Shown here one piece after another: positions 42,686 through 52,700 of a stretch of 59,931 nucleotides of DNA. This DNA comes from Vibrio metoecus. Lineage in GTDB: Bacteria > Pseudomonadota > Gammaproteobacteria > Enterobacterales > Vibrionaceae. Under the pieces are notes generated by a model. The model had not been told where the DNA came from. It ran no database searches and saw only the letters and a list, made by a program, of their open reading frames with translations. The stretch is taken from positions 1 through 59,931 of the forward strand of contig NZ_JJMN01000038.1 of NCBI RefSeq assembly GCF_000696385.1, in the 5' to 3' direction. Within the stretch, counting starts at the first letter, position 1, and every line of letters begins with the position of its first letter. Both the position numbers and the translations under genes were made by a program.

Positions 42686-43648
42686 ATGAATAATCATAAA
42701 AAACTTGGCGTTTTGCTGGCCAATTTAGGTACGCCTCAAGCGCCCACCCCCGAAGCCGTAAAAGCCTTTTTGAGCCAGTTTCTTCACGATCCACGCGTGG
42801 TTGATATGAGTCGTTGGCTTTGGTGTCCTCTATTGCATGGCATCATTTTACCGACTCGTTCACCAAAAGTAGCCAAATTGTATCAATCGATCTGGATGGA
42901 AGAAGGTTCACCACTTATGGTGTATTCCGAGCGTCAACGTCTGAAATTATCCGAAATCACACAGTTACCAGTGGAGCTAGGAATGACTTATGGCAAGCCT
43001 AGCCTGTTTGATGGTGTACAGAAACTGCAACAACAAGGCGTGGAGTCTATTGTTGTTCTGCCTCTTTATCCGCAGTATTCGGCAACGACTACGGCTGCAG
43101 TATTTGACGGATTAGCAAAAGCACTACGTCATCTTCCGATCGTGCCTGAATTGCAGTTTATTCGTGATTATCATAACCATCCACTCTACATCGAAGCGCT
43201 TGCTGACAGTGTAAGAGCTTCATGGCAGCAGAATGGACAAGGTGAGATGTTGCTTTGTTCCTATCATGGAATACCTAAGCGTTATGCAGAAAATGGTGAT
43301 ATCTATCCCGAGCACTGCCAAACCACCACTCGTCTGCTTGCTGAGGCTTTAGGATTACCAGAAAGTAAAGTGATGATGACTTATCAATCCCAGTTTGGTA
43401 AAGAAGAATGGCTGCAGCCTTACACGGATAAGACGATGGAAGCGCTACCCAATAAAGGGGTGAAAAAGCTCGATGTCATTTGCCCTGCGTTTTCAGTGGA
43501 TTGTTTAGAAACGCTAGAAGAAATCGCAGAGCAGAACCAAGAGATTTTTCTACACAATGGGGGAGAGGCTTTCCATTACATCCCTTGTTTGAATGATCGT
43601 TCGGGTCATATTGCATTAATGGCAGCACTGATCAAGCCGTATTCTTGA
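42686..43648 (+). CDS. hemH: Ferrochelatase
   Basis: Inserts iron into protoporphyrin IX, the last step of heme synthesis. 320 residues, the same as E. coli HemH, from [17 protein letters not shown]. The active-site histidine is in [11 protein letters not shown] and the conserved acid region is [18 protein letters not shown] at 42686 follows AAGGGAAG; the frame is open upstream to 42635 through the adk terminator, so the upstream part is not coding. Confidence 0.96.
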   Translation: MNNHKKLGVLLANLGTPQAPTPEAVKAFLSQFLHDPRVVDMSRWLWCPLLHGIILPTRSPKVAKLYQSIWMEEGSPLMVYSERQRLKLSEITQLPVELGMTYGKPSLFDGVQKLQQQGVESIVVLPLYPQYSATTTAAVFDGLAKALRHLPIVPELQFIRDYHNHPLYIEALADSVRASWQQNGQGEMLLCSYHGIPKRYAENGDIYPEHCQTTTRLLAEALGLPESKVMMTYQSQFGKEEWLQPYTDKTMEALPNKGVKKLDVICPAFSVDCLETLEEIAEQNQEIFLHNGGEAFHYIPCLNDRSGHIALMAALIKPYS

Positions 43649-43682
43649 GTGATAGGCTAGAGGCTTTGTTGCTTGCTAAAAC

Positions 43683-43707
43683 AAACAGCGCCCATTGGGC
43701 GCTGTTT
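43683..43707. terminator. Bidirectional terminator between hemH and dtpA
   Basis: Perfect 11-bp stem AAACAGCGCCC with GGGCGCTGTTT and a 3-base loop, T-rich on both sides. Confidence 0.92.
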
Positions 43708-43734
43708 TCAACTTTAAAACACTCTATTCAAAGA

Positions 43735-45216
43735 TTATTGAGTTGCTAGCTCTAATGGCTCTGATTCACCACGACAGATTCGAGTTAGCTTAGGGGCAAT
43801 CATGAAAGTAACTAAGGCAATCGCTGCAGTGACATAGCCGATTTGGGCAAATACATCGCCATAAACCAATAACGACTCGGTGGCGCCAGCCACATTAGCC
43901 GGTGTTGACGTTAGGCTTGCAACCCAACCTGCGATAACCGCGGCTGATGCTGAGGTCAGGAACCACATACCCATCGCAAAGCCCATCATACGCTGTGGTA
44001 CAAGTTGTGCGACCATGGCTAAACCAAGGCCAGAAACGAGAAGTTCACCAATCGATTGGAAAGCATAACTTGCGATCAACCAGTTTGAGCTGATGATGCC
44101 TTGCTCGTTGGCAAATAGTGTTCCCCAGCTTAAAACTAAGAAGGAGAGGGCACATAACGCCATGCCAATCGCGAATTTAAAGGGCATCGCTAATTTATCG
44201 CCCAGTTTTCCATAGGCCGCTGCCAGAATTGGGCTCGCGATCATGATCCAAAATGGGTTGAGAGCTTGGAATTGCTCAGGGGCAACTTCAAAACCCAAGA
44301 TATGATGTTCAACATTATTGATAGCGAAGAAATTAAGTGAAGTCGGCATCTGGAAATAGAGTACGAAAAATACCACACCTTGCAGCATAAGAATGAACGC
44401 CACCAACATTTTTGCACGTTCAATGCCAGAAATAGAGAACGCTTCTTTAAAATAGCAACCTAGAATAAACAGGCCGGCGAGCACTAAAATACCGTGTGCA
44501 AGACTCAAGTTCTGTAATAGGTAGCTACATACCAAGCTAGCAATAACCGATCCTACTGCGACCAAAACCAAGTGCAGTTTATTGACGGGTGCAAGGTCGG
44601 CAGGGGAGCCTGTGCCCTTTAGCATGCGTTGGCAGAATAGGAAGTTGACGACAGTAATGGCGAGTCCCACGGCACTGACCCCAAAAGCCATGCCGTAACC
44701 CATTTTTACTGCGACAATCGGTGTAATGATCATCGAGAAAAATGAGCCTAAGTTAATTGCCATGTAGTACATGGTAAAGGCGCCATCTAAGCGTGGATCA
44801 TTCTCAGGGTAGATTTTTGCAAGCAAGCTTGATGGGTTGGCTTTAAATAAGCCGTTGCCGACAGTAATGAAACCCATAGCGACGTAAATTAAAGTTGGCC
44901 CTACTAATGGGTGTTTGGCTGTAGAAAGCCCAAGTAAAATATACCCTACCATCATGACGATTGCGCCAAGGGTAATGGCCCGCTTGGTGCCAATCACCTT
45001 ATCGCCAATCCAACCACCGATCGCAACAAATCCGTAAACTAAGGCGGAAAATGCGCCGAAAAGAACGAAAGAGGCGGACTCATCCATCCCCATAATTTTG
45101 ACCATATAGACGGTCAGGATGGCTTGCATACCGTAGAAACCAAAGCGTTCCCAGAATTCAATCGAAAAGATCAAATAGAACGCATTGGGTTGTTTGAAGA
45201 TATTAAGGTTGGACAT
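43735..45216 (-). CDS. dtpA: Proton-dependent di/tripeptide transporter (POT family)
   Basis: Twelve- to fourteen-segment MFS transporter of 493 residues, close to E. coli DtpA/TppB (500). POT signatures: FSIEFWERFGFYGMQAIL in segment 1 with the ExxER-type motif, and FTMYYMAINLGSF (PTR2 motif). Imports short peptides with protons. I start at 45216 (MSNLNIFKQPNAFYL), which has AGGA 7 bases upstream and matches the E. coli start; the frame extends to 45273. Confidence 0.93.
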   Translation of the reverse strand: MSNLNIFKQPNAFYLIFSIEFWERFGFYGMQAILTVYMVKIMGMDESASFVLFGAFSALVYGFVAIGGWIGDKVIGTKRAITLGAIVMMVGYILLGLSTAKHPLVGPTLIYVAMGFITVGNGLFKANPSSLLAKIYPENDPRLDGAFTMYYMAINLGSFFSMIITPIVAVKMGYGMAFGVSAVGLAITVVNFLFCQRMLKGTGSPADLAPVNKLHLVLVAVGSVIASLVCSYLLQNLSLAHGILVLAGLFILGCYFKEAFSISGIERAKMLVAFILMLQGVVFFVLYFQMPTSLNFFAINNVEHHILGFEVAPEQFQALNPFWIMIASPILAAAYGKLGDKLAMPFKFAIGMALCALSFLVLSWGTLFANEQGIISSNWLIASYAFQSIGELLVSGLGLAMVAQLVPQRMMGFAMGMWFLTSASAAVIAGWVASLTSTPANVAGATESLLVYGDVFAQIGYVTAAIALVTFMIAPKLTRICRGESEPLELATQ

Positions 45217-45726
45217 AAGCATTCCTGTATCATTGTGTAGTGCAATTGGTGAAATCTGTTGTTCAGAAAACAACCATCAAACATTATTTTTATTTAACTC
45301 ATCCATGAGAGTTTTTTATTCGGCTGATACCTATACAGTCAAAATAAATGCATAGCAATAATTTGTTTCACGCTATCTAGGTGTAAGTAAATGTAAATCG
45401 ATGAAAATTAATGAAACTTTGCTTGGTTTGAATGTGATTTTTATTGCGAAAACTAATTTCCCATAAAAAGGTATTGCAGCAAAGAATTGAGCTTTGTGAT
45501 TTATTGATTCTTGTCGAGAATATAACTGATTGAATTATTTGGCTTGTGTTATTGATTTTGGGTGGTTGTGACTTAACGATAGGGTATAGATGCAGTGCAA
45601 AGTAAGCCTAAAAATGTACTCATATTTAGGTTTGGCTTCTATGGACGAGGGGAGGGCGAGATTTTCTCTTTGCTCATAGGGTGTGGTAGCATGCCTGAAA
45701 AGTTTGGCTAGCAGCAAAGATAATAA
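45217..45726. other. AT-rich divergent intergenic region, dtpA/rfaH
   Basis: About 510 bases without a supported gene. It must hold the promoters of dtpA and rfaH. I found no clear operator, hairpin terminator or RNA gene. Short open frames here lack ribosome-binding sites or protein-like composition. Confidence 0.6.
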
Positions 45727-46227
45727 ATGAAACGTTGGTATTTACTCTATTGTAAGCGTGGAGAGCAGCAGCGCGCGAAGATTCACTTAGAGAATCAGAA
45801 TGTTGAATGCTTCTATCCTGAAGTCTGTGTTGAAAAAATTCTACGCGGAAAGCGACAAATGGTTCAAGAACCGCTTTTCCCTTCTTATATGTTTGTGCGT
45901 TTTGATTTTGAACACGGTCCATCTTTCACAACCGTGCGTTCAACGCGAGGTGTTGTCGATTTTGTTCGTTTAGGACCACACCCAAGAGAGCTGCAAGGTG
46001 ATCTCATTTATCAGCTTAAACAGCTCGATTGTGAGCAAAATGAAGAATCTGGCGAAGCAATTACCAGAGAAAGGGGCAAACTATTCGAGTGGGCCAGAGG
46101 GCCATTTGCGGGTATTGAAGCCATTTATCAAGAACCTGACGGTGATACACGTTCAATCATGCTGGTGAAAATGATCAGTCAGCAAGTGCCGATGAGTATT
46201 GAAAATACCGATTGGGAAATAAGCTAA
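45727..46227 (+). CDS. rfaH: Transcription antitermination protein RfaH
   Basis: NusG paralogue of 166 residues recruited at ops elements to help transcribe long envelope operons and couple them to translation. The N-terminal NGN domain (MKRWYLLYCKRGEQQRAKIHLENQ, LFPSYMFVRFD, TRGVVDFVRLG) is followed by a hinge and the C-terminal switch domain (GPFAGIEAIYQEPDGDTRSIMLVKMI). Targets are not in this window. ATG follows AAAGATAATAA with no strong SD. Confidence 0.95.
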   Translation: MKRWYLLYCKRGEQQRAKIHLENQNVECFYPEVCVEKILRGKRQMVQEPLFPSYMFVRFDFEHGPSFTTVRSTRGVVDFVRLGPHPRELQGDLIYQLKQLDCEQNEESGEAITRERGKLFEWARGPFAGIEAIYQEPDGDTRSIMLVKMISQQVPMSIENTDWEIS

Positions 46228-46258
46228 GAAGCATTGTCGAATAGTGAAATATTCATAG

Positions 46259-46292
46259 AAAAGCCAGAGTCATGATGACTCTGGCTTTTTTG
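46259..46292. terminator. Bidirectional terminator between rfaH and asnB
   Basis: Perfect 12-bp stem AAGCCAGAGTCA with its complement around TGA, T6 after on the plus strand, A-run before it for the minus strand. Confidence 0.93.
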
Positions 46293-46320
46293 TTTTTGTA
46301 GGCAATAAAATGGGCAATGG

Positions 46321-47985
46321 CTAGTAGGCTTGTTTGTGTACCGCTTTGACTGCGCGACCAGATGGGTCGATGCAGTTTTTAAACGACTCGTCCCATTCAA
46401 TGGCTTTAGCGGAAGAGCAAGCCACCGACGGACCTCCTGGTACACAGCGTGCTGCTGATTCTAGAGGGAAGAGTTCTTCAAATATCTCACGATATACATA
46501 ACCTTCTTTGGTAGTCGGTGTATTGTAAGGGAAACGGAATTTGGCCGTTTCCATTTGTTGATCGCTGATTTTTGCTTCTGCAGTGGCTTTGAGAGTATCA
46601 ATCCAACCGTATCCTACACCGTCGGAGAACTGCTCTTTCTGACGCCATGCAATCGATTCTGGTAGATAGTGTTCAAAGCATTCCCGTAGGATGTGTTTTT
46701 CCATCTTGCCGTTGCCACACATTTTATCGGCAGGGTTGAGGCGCATTGCAACATCGATAAACTCTTTATCTAGGAACGGTACTCGACCTTCAACGCCCCA
46801 TGCTGCGAGTGATTTGTTGGCTCTAGCACAGTCAAATAAATTTAAAGCCAGCAGTTTACGTACTGTTTCCTCGTGAAATTCTTTTGCGTTTGGCGCTTTA
46901 TGGAAGTAGAGATAGCCACCAAAAATCTCGTCAGCCCCCTCACCAGAAAGAACCATTTTTATGCCCATCGCTTTAATTTTACGACCCATCAAAAACATTG
47001 GTGTCGAAGCTCGAATCGTCGTGACGTCATACGTTTCGATGTGGTAAATCACGTCACGAATCGCGTCTAACCCTTCTTGAATGGTGTAAGTCATTTCATG
47101 GTGCACAGTACCGATTTTTTCTGCTACTTCACGAGCTGCTTTTAAATCAGGAGCGCCTTCTAAACCGATCGCGAATGAGTGTAACTGTGGCCACCAAGCC
47201 GCAGTTTTTTCATCATCTTCAATACGCATTGCTGCAAAACGTTTGGCAATCGCAGAAGTAATGGAGGAATCCAACCCACCTGATAGCAATACACCATAAG
47301 GTACATCGGTCATCAATTGGCGTTTTACCGCGGCTTCCAGAGCTTGAGTTAGCTCTTCTTTGCTACTGACGTTATCTTTTACTTCATCAAAACTATTCCA
47401 ATCACGCACATAGTAGCGTGTTGCCGCTTGTTCTTTCGAGCTGAAGTAGCTGCCAGGAGGAAACTCGCTCAAGGTTTTGCATACTGGAACCAGAGCTTTC
47501 ATTTCGGAAGCGACATAGAAGTTACCGTGTTCATCATGTCCCTGATAAAGAGGGATAATACCAATATGATCGCGTCCGATGAGATATTCATCCTTTTCTT
47601 CATCGTAGAGGACGAAAGCAAAAATGCCATTAAGCTCTTCAAGAAGCTCGGCACCTTTATCTTGGTACAGCGCTAGGATCACTTCACAGTCAGAATCGGT
47701 TTGGAATTCATATTGATCTTTATAACGCTCACGAATTTCTTTGTGGTTGTAGATTTCACCATTCACCGCAAGAATGAGTTTGCGATCTGGGCTATAAAGG
47801 GGTTGAGCACCACTGTTGAGGCCAACAATAGCCAGACGTTCATGAGCCAAAATAGCTTTGTCGGAGGCGTAAATACCTGACCAGTCAGGGCCGCGATGAC
47901 GCAGTTTTTTCGACATTTCAAGAGCAACGGGTCTTAGCGTTGCTGCATCGGTTTTAATGTCCAAGATGCCAAAGATAGAACACAT
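46321..47985 (-). CDS. asnB: Asparagine synthetase B (glutamine-hydrolysing)
   Basis: 554 residues, equal to E. coli AsnB. After Met removal Cys2 (MCSIFGIL) is the glutaminase nucleophile; RHRGPDWSG and NGEIYNH belong to the class II amidotransferase domain (about 1-200). The synthetase domain has the PPi loop LLSGGLDSS near 237. Makes asparagine from aspartate, ATP and glutamine. Convergent with rfaH. Confidence 0.97.
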   Translation of the reverse strand: MCSIFGILDIKTDAATLRPVALEMSKKLRHRGPDWSGIYASDKAILAHERLAIVGLNSGAQPLYSPDRKLILAVNGEIYNHKEIRERYKDQYEFQTDSDCEVILALYQDKGAELLEELNGIFAFVLYDEEKDEYLIGRDHIGIIPLYQGHDEHGNFYVASEMKALVPVCKTLSEFPPGSYFSSKEQAATRYYVRDWNSFDEVKDNVSSKEELTQALEAAVKRQLMTDVPYGVLLSGGLDSSITSAIAKRFAAMRIEDDEKTAAWWPQLHSFAIGLEGAPDLKAAREVAEKIGTVHHEMTYTIQEGLDAIRDVIYHIETYDVTTIRASTPMFLMGRKIKAMGIKMVLSGEGADEIFGGYLYFHKAPNAKEFHEETVRKLLALNLFDCARANKSLAAWGVEGRVPFLDKEFIDVAMRLNPADKMCGNGKMEKHILRECFEHYLPESIAWRQKEQFSDGVGYGWIDTLKATAEAKISDQQMETAKFRFPYNTPTTKEGYVYREIFEELFPLESAARCVPGGPSVACSSAKAIEWDESFKNCIDPSGRAVKAVHKQAY

Positions 47986-48155
47986 ATGAAATCCTTTTAA
48001 ATGTTTTTTAATCTGTTGAACTTAATTTGCCATTCTGATTAAAAATTTCAACCCTTTGTTGTGTTTTATTTTGAATAAAAAGATTTTGATTAAATGTTTT
48101 CCATTTTAAGTTTGTTTTTGGTGGATGTTTTTTAAAAAGTGGTGAGAAAAGAAGC

Positions 48156-48178
48156 AATAGGGCGAGATTCGCCCTATT
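48156..48178 (-). terminator. Terminator after the Kef-type antiporter
   Basis: Perfect 10-bp stem AATAGGGCGA with TCGCCCTATT, loop GAT; minus strand continues GCTTCTTTTC. Right after the antiporter stop. Confidence 0.8.
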
Positions 48179-48180
48179 TA

Positions 48181-49767
48181 TTAACGTCTTGTAAAGTTCG
48201 GTTTTAGTTGTTCACACACGTGGCGGGCAAAACCTGTACCTGCTTCACTATAAATGTTGAATGCGGCATGGGCACCATGCTCAAGTAAACTGTCTATCTG
48301 ATCGGGATATTCTGCAATGGCTGCAATCTGTCCTTGATACTGGCGTTTTTGCAATTGCTCAAGAGCCACTTGGTTTGCCTGGTGATGAGGCATGGCCAAA
48401 AGAACGAGCTTTACTTTACCTGTATCAAAAATACGCTCCCAAAAGTCAGGGTCAGTCGCATCGCCAGAAATCACATTGCGCCCCTCTTCACGGTGACTTA
48501 GCGCGGCATCTTCACGGATTTCAACACCAAGGCAGATATCACCATGTCGTGCTCTTAACTCTTCGTAAGCCCCGCGCCCAATTCTCCCCATCCCTAAAAT
48601 CAATACTTGAGCCTCTCCGGGGTCAATCAAACGATCTCGAGTGTGAAGTGACTCCGCAGCTTGCTCTTTTAACCATTTCGCCGAACGTTGGTAGATCGCA
48701 TGGCCTTTACGCTCAATGGGAGCCGCTAGAATAAATGAGAGCGGTACTGAAACTGCCAGAGCGACTAAAATGTCACCGTTGATCCAGCCCATTTTGAATG
48801 CAAGCCCCCCGACAATCAGGCCAAACTCACTGAAGTTAAATAGTGACAGTGAGGCGAGCAAAGACGTACGAACACGAAAATGGAACTGATGGATCACCCA
48901 GAAATAGAGTGCGCCTTTGATCGGCAACAATAGCAGTAACAATAGAGCCAACATGATCCCTGTCGTCGTTGGTTGTGCCGAGAGCCCGATGTTAAGAAAG
49001 AAGCAAACCAAGAACAGCTCTTTTAGATTAAACAATGCCTTGGAAAGCTCGGAGGCTTTTTTGTGGCTAGCGAGCATCATACCTAAGATCAGGGCTCCTA
49101 AATCAGGTTTCATGCCGACTAATTGAAATGAACCCGCACCCACGACAAGAGCGAAGAAGATACCAAATAGAACGAGCATTTCGCCATGGCCTACCCAGTC
49201 TAGTAATTCATAAAACAGCGGACGTAGTAGGGGTAATAAAAATAGGCTGATGGCATACCATTCAGGCAGTTTCCCAGTCGAGGCAGTCAGAAATACAACG
49301 GCAAAAATATCTTGCATGACCAGAATGCCGATGGCCAATGTGCCATAGGTAGCATTCATTTCACCCTTTTCTTGGAGCGATTTCACGGCAAAGACAGTGC
49401 TAGAGAAAGAAAGAGCAAAGCTGATCAAAATGAGTTTATCAAAAGTAAGTTCAGCTAAGCTATCAAGGCCTAATTGCTTGAAAATAAGAAGTAAAATAGT
49501 AAAGAGTGCCGTAGACAGTACATTATGTATTGTCGAACCTGCCCAGATATCGTTTGCGAGTAATGGTTTGACTTCGAGCTTTAGACCGATAGTAAACAGA
49601 AGAAGTGTAACCCCAAGATCTGCGAGCAGAGAAATGGTGTCATTACTGCTAAATCCATAAGCATTTAGTGCAAAACCAGCAATCAAAAAACCAACTAGTG
49701 GCGGTAAATGGCATTTTAACGCGATAAAACCCGCGATAAATGCGGCTGAGAGAAGTATCAAATCCAT
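48181..49767 (-). CDS. Kef-type potassium/proton antiporter with TrkA-N domain
   Basis: 528 residues: a CPA2-type Na/H exchanger domain with about twelve membrane segments (LLADLGVTLLLFTIGLKLE, SFSSTVFAVKSL), then a cytoplasmic RCK/TrkA-N domain with Rossmann motif LILGMGRIGRGAYEEL and GDATDPDFWERI. Similar to KefB/KefC and YbaL; most probably potassium or proton efflux gated by a nucleotide. No KefF/KefG partner is nearby. Transport specificity is inferred from family only. Confidence 0.88.
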   Translation of the reverse strand: MDLILLSAAFIAGFIALKCHLPPLVGFLIAGFALNAYGFSSNDTISLLADLGVTLLLFTIGLKLEVKPLLANDIWAGSTIHNVLSTALFTILLLIFKQLGLDSLAELTFDKLILISFALSFSSTVFAVKSLQEKGEMNATYGTLAIGILVMQDIFAVVFLTASTGKLPEWYAISLFLLPLLRPLFYELLDWVGHGEMLVLFGIFFALVVGAGSFQLVGMKPDLGALILGMMLASHKKASELSKALFNLKELFLVCFFLNIGLSAQPTTTGIMLALLLLLLLPIKGALYFWVIHQFHFRVRTSLLASLSLFNFSEFGLIVGGLAFKMGWINGDILVALAVSVPLSFILAAPIERKGHAIYQRSAKWLKEQAAESLHTRDRLIDPGEAQVLILGMGRIGRGAYEELRARHGDICLGVEIREDAALSHREEGRNVISGDATDPDFWERIFDTGKVKLVLLAMPHHQANQVALEQLQKRQYQGQIAAIAEYPDQIDSLLEHGAHAAFNIYSEAGTGFARHVCEQLKPNFTRR

Positions 49768-49796
49768 GAGCTATGTTCTTAATTTAATAATAAAAA

Positions 49797-49820
49797 ACGG
49801 TGGCATAAAAATGCCACCGT
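49797..49820 (-). terminator. Terminator after nagC
   Basis: Perfect stem ACGGTGGCAT with ATGCCACCGT around AAAA; minus strand continues into TTTTTATTATT. Confidence 0.92.
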
Positions 49821-49860
49821 CATTATAGGTCAATCAGTTGCTTAAGCTTAGCTAAAATGT

Positions 49861-51075
49861 TTAGTCTTCAAGCAATTTTTGTAACAGAACCCCATTTAGC
49901 ATCGCGCGCTTAATCATCGCAAATGCCCCCATGGTAGGTTGTTTGTAAACTTGCGAAGAGACAATGGGTAAATGTTGGTGGAAAGTTTTTAACGACTGAT
50001 TTTCTACATTGCGCTGGATGGCAGGAAAAACAATCTCTTTCGCAGCAGTAATTTGTCCGGCAATCACAATTTTTTGTGGGTTAAACAGGTTAACCGTGAT
50101 AGCGATAGCCTTACCCAACTGATTACCCACTCGCACTAAGGCTTGTTTGGCAAGCTCATCACCAGCATTAGCATGTTCACAAACGTCATCAATGGTGATG
50201 CTGTCTAAGTTTGAGAGTGATGATTCATATCCTTGAGCAATGAGCTTTTTGACACGCGAAATAATGGCGGGGTTTGTCGCTACCGTTTCCAAACAGCCAA
50301 AGTTTCCACATTGACACTGTTCGCCCAATGGATCGATTTGGATGTGGCCAATTTCACCGACGTTACGGTTATAGCCTAAGAATACTTGTCCGTTAACAAT
50401 GATCCCTGCCCCCGTGCCTCGATGCACACTGACAAGAATAGAATCTTGGCAATCTTGGCTTGCACCAAAGTAGTGTTCAGCAAGAGCAATACCACGCACA
50501 TCGTTACCGACAAAGCATTCAACGTGGAACTCTTCACGAATGGTTGCTCCGAGCGGCAATTCATTGATTGCCACATTAGGCATGTATTCAACCACACCTG
50601 TTTCAGGATTGACTAAACCTGGAAGGGCAACACCAATGGCAATTAATTGATCAATGATTGGAGTGTGTTGCTGAATAAACTGTTTGATTTGCTTTATGAG
50701 GCTCGACATCAACACATCTTGAGTGTTGTAGTGAAACTCATGATGCTCATCGACTAAGGAGTTGCCGCCTAAATCATAAAGGCTAAGTTGGATGTAATCA
50801 CGCCCAATTCGAACAGCAATAGAATGGAACGGTTTGACTTCGGTGGTCAGTGAAATCGCTCTCCGGCCACCGGTAGATGCTTGTTGAGCGACCTCTTTGA
50901 TGAGGCCGCGTTCAAGGAGTTGGCGGGTAATTTTGGTAACACTGGCTGGGGCCAGCTGACTAACATCGGCAACTTGTATCCGACTGATTGGTCCTTGCTG
51001 GTCAATCAAGCGGTAAACCGCCGCACTGTTTAGCTGTTTAACTAAATCTACGTTACCAATTTGTCCGCCATTCAT
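49861..51075 (-). CDS. nagC: N-acetylglucosamine repressor NagC
   Basis: ROK-family repressor of 404 residues. The N-terminal winged helix (GPISRIQVADVSQLAPASVTKI) binds operators; the C-terminal sugar kinase-like domain has the zinc motif CQCGNFGCLE and GxGxG-type VHRGTGAGI. GlcNAc-6-P is the known inducer. Its ATG overlaps the nagA stop by one base, so nagA-nagC are translationally coupled. It should control nagA and nagE in the divergent intergenic region. Confidence 0.95.
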   Translation of the reverse strand: MNGGQIGNVDLVKQLNSAAVYRLIDQQGPISRIQVADVSQLAPASVTKITRQLLERGLIKEVAQQASTGGRRAISLTTEVKPFHSIAVRIGRDYIQLSLYDLGGNSLVDEHHEFHYNTQDVLMSSLIKQIKQFIQQHTPIIDQLIAIGVALPGLVNPETGVVEYMPNVAINELPLGATIREEFHVECFVGNDVRGIALAEHYFGASQDCQDSILVSVHRGTGAGIIVNGQVFLGYNRNVGEIGHIQIDPLGEQCQCGNFGCLETVATNPAIISRVKKLIAQGYESSLSNLDSITIDDVCEHANAGDELAKQALVRVGNQLGKAIAITVNLFNPQKIVIAGQITAAKEIVFPAIQRNVENQSLKTFHQHLPIVSSQVYKQPTMGAFAMIKRAMLNGVLLQKLLED

Positions 51076-52217
51076 TATTCATTCTGCTCGTATTGTCCGT
51101 TAACTACCGTCGCCTTAACTTTGAAATCTCGATCAAAAACAGTTAGGTTGGCAATCATACCTTTTTTGATACGACCTAATTTATCATCAACACCAATTGC
51201 TTTGGCTGGGTACAGAGTAGCCATTCTAAGAGTTTCGTCTAAAGCGATACCGACATGTTCAACCGTATTCTGAACTGCTTCAATCATCGTTAGGGCTGAA
51301 CCGCCAAGCGTGCCATTTTCATCAACACTATTTGCCATCTACGGTAATATTACTTTCTTGCCGACAAAAATAAAGTAATCCATATCAGCGCCTGCAGGAG
51401 CTGTGGCATCGGTCACTAATACGAGCTTTTCGCCTTTAATTTTATGTGCAATCCGAATGTTAGCGTAATCCACATGGAAGCCATCAGCAATGATGCCAGC
51501 ATAGACATCAGGAGTATCATAAATTGCACCCACTACACCTGGTTCACGTCCAACCATTGGTGTCATCGCATTAAACAAATGCGTAGCGAAAGTGATACCG
51601 GATTCAAAGCTTTGGCGCGCTTCAGCATAAGTTGCATTGGTATGGCCAATTGAAACGACAATCCCTGCTTTAACCAATTTTTCAATATGTTCAGGTTTGT
51701 TGTTTTCTGGAGCGAGAGTCACCTTTGCAATTACGTCACGATTTGCGCACATAGTTTCAATCATCTCGTCATCGGAAGGACGGATAAAATCAACGCTGTG
51801 GATGCCTTTTTTCATTACATTGAGATAAGGACCTTCGAGATGCAAACCGAGCGACTGATTTGGGTATTGGCTTTGGTATTCACGCGCAGCAGCGATGGCT
51901 TGACGCATATTTTCATCTGACGATGTGATGAGAGTTGGCAGGAAGCTAGTACAGCCAGATTTTAAGTTAGCTTTGTGCATGATATCGATGGTTTCTGCAG
52001 TAATTTCATCGTTAAACATGACACCGCCACAACCATTCAGTTGTAAATCGATAAAGCCAGGGCTGAGATTAGCGCCATTGAGGTCGACCATCTTAATACC
52101 CGATGGCAACATTTCCTCTGGGCAAACCGCGTCAATTGTTTCACCATTGATGATGACCGCGTGTTTTACTAGCACATCATTGCCAGTAAAGATTTTGCAG
52201 TTAGTTAGCGCATACAT
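51075..52217 (-). CDS. nagA: N-acetylglucosamine-6-phosphate deacetylase, with an in-frame stop
   Basis: Converts GlcNAc-6-P to GlcN-6-P and acetate. Amidohydrolase motifs: [30 protein letters not shown] and [12 protein letters not shown]. The frame hits TAG at 51339-51341 and continues in the same frame with [13 protein letters not shown] to 51075. Three extra A bases within 51327-51352 explain this: without them the region reads KKVYYRDGKCVDENG, as in family members, and the corrected enzyme has 379 residues (E. coli 382). Since the net change is +3, the downstream frame is intact. If real, NagA would lose its last 85 residues and probably activity; I think it is an error. Confidence 0.9.
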
Positions 52218-52508
52218 AATCAGCTAATCCTCTTGTCGATATTTTTTGATTCATTTTAGCGACTCAAACAAGGTTACAACCCAAGCGTAGGGTAGCTTCA
52301 CTTAGCGGCTTAACTTCAATCAGGTCGCGAATTATCTTTTGTGCAAAAGACCACAGGAACTGCGGCTAAAAATAAGTTTTGGTCAATCCACATTGTGTGG
52401 TGCTCAAACCAATGCTTTAAGCTTAAAATACTCTGCTTAACAGTGTAACACGGCGACTGTCTGACCAACAAACGCTGTGATATTAGCGCTTAAATAATGT
52501 TTTTTTAC

Positions 52509-52530
52509 ATCATAAAATAAGTTTTATGAT
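52509..52530. promoter_or_regulatory. Perfect AT-rich palindrome in nagA/nagE region
   Basis: ATCATAAAA (52509-52517) and TTTTATGAT (52522-52530) flank TAAG. A 22-bp perfect dyad like this suits a dimeric regulator; NagC is the obvious candidate since NagC can bind paired sites, but the sequence is not a close match to the NagC box. Confidence 0.45.
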
Positions 52531-52565
52531 CTGGCTAGCAAAATCCTTTCGTTCTTGATAGCTCT

Positions 52566-52581
52566 GGTGATTAGGATCACA
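52566..52581 (+). promoter_or_regulatory. nagE: CRP binding site upstream of nagE
   Basis: GGTGA-TTAGGA-TCACA matches nine of ten positions of the CRP consensus TGTGA-N6-TCACA. It is 120 bases before the nagE start and between the palindrome and the NagC-like box. CRP activation of nagE is known in E. coli. Confidence 0.7.
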
Positions 52582-52593
52582 AATGATGAGGTT

Positions 52594-52615
52594 TTAATTT
52601 GCGGAGCAAAATTAA
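52594..52615 (+). promoter_or_regulatory. nagE: NagC-like operator upstream of nagE
   Basis: TTAATTT-GC-GGA-GC-AAAATTAA is a near-perfect dyad with AATTT/AAATT arms, resembling NagC sites. Located 13 bases after the CRP site. The rest of the 483-base nagA-nagE gap shows no gene. Confidence 0.55.
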
Positions 52616-52700
52616 TATCATAAACTGACCAGGACTAAATTGGGCGACTAAAAAAAGTCTCCCCAATAGTTATACAAAAATCCTATAGGGGGAACTTAAG

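Noticed and set aside
45217..45726. An ops/JUMPstart element near rfaH
   Set aside because: Such elements occur in RfaH target operons; I saw no matching sequence in this gap.
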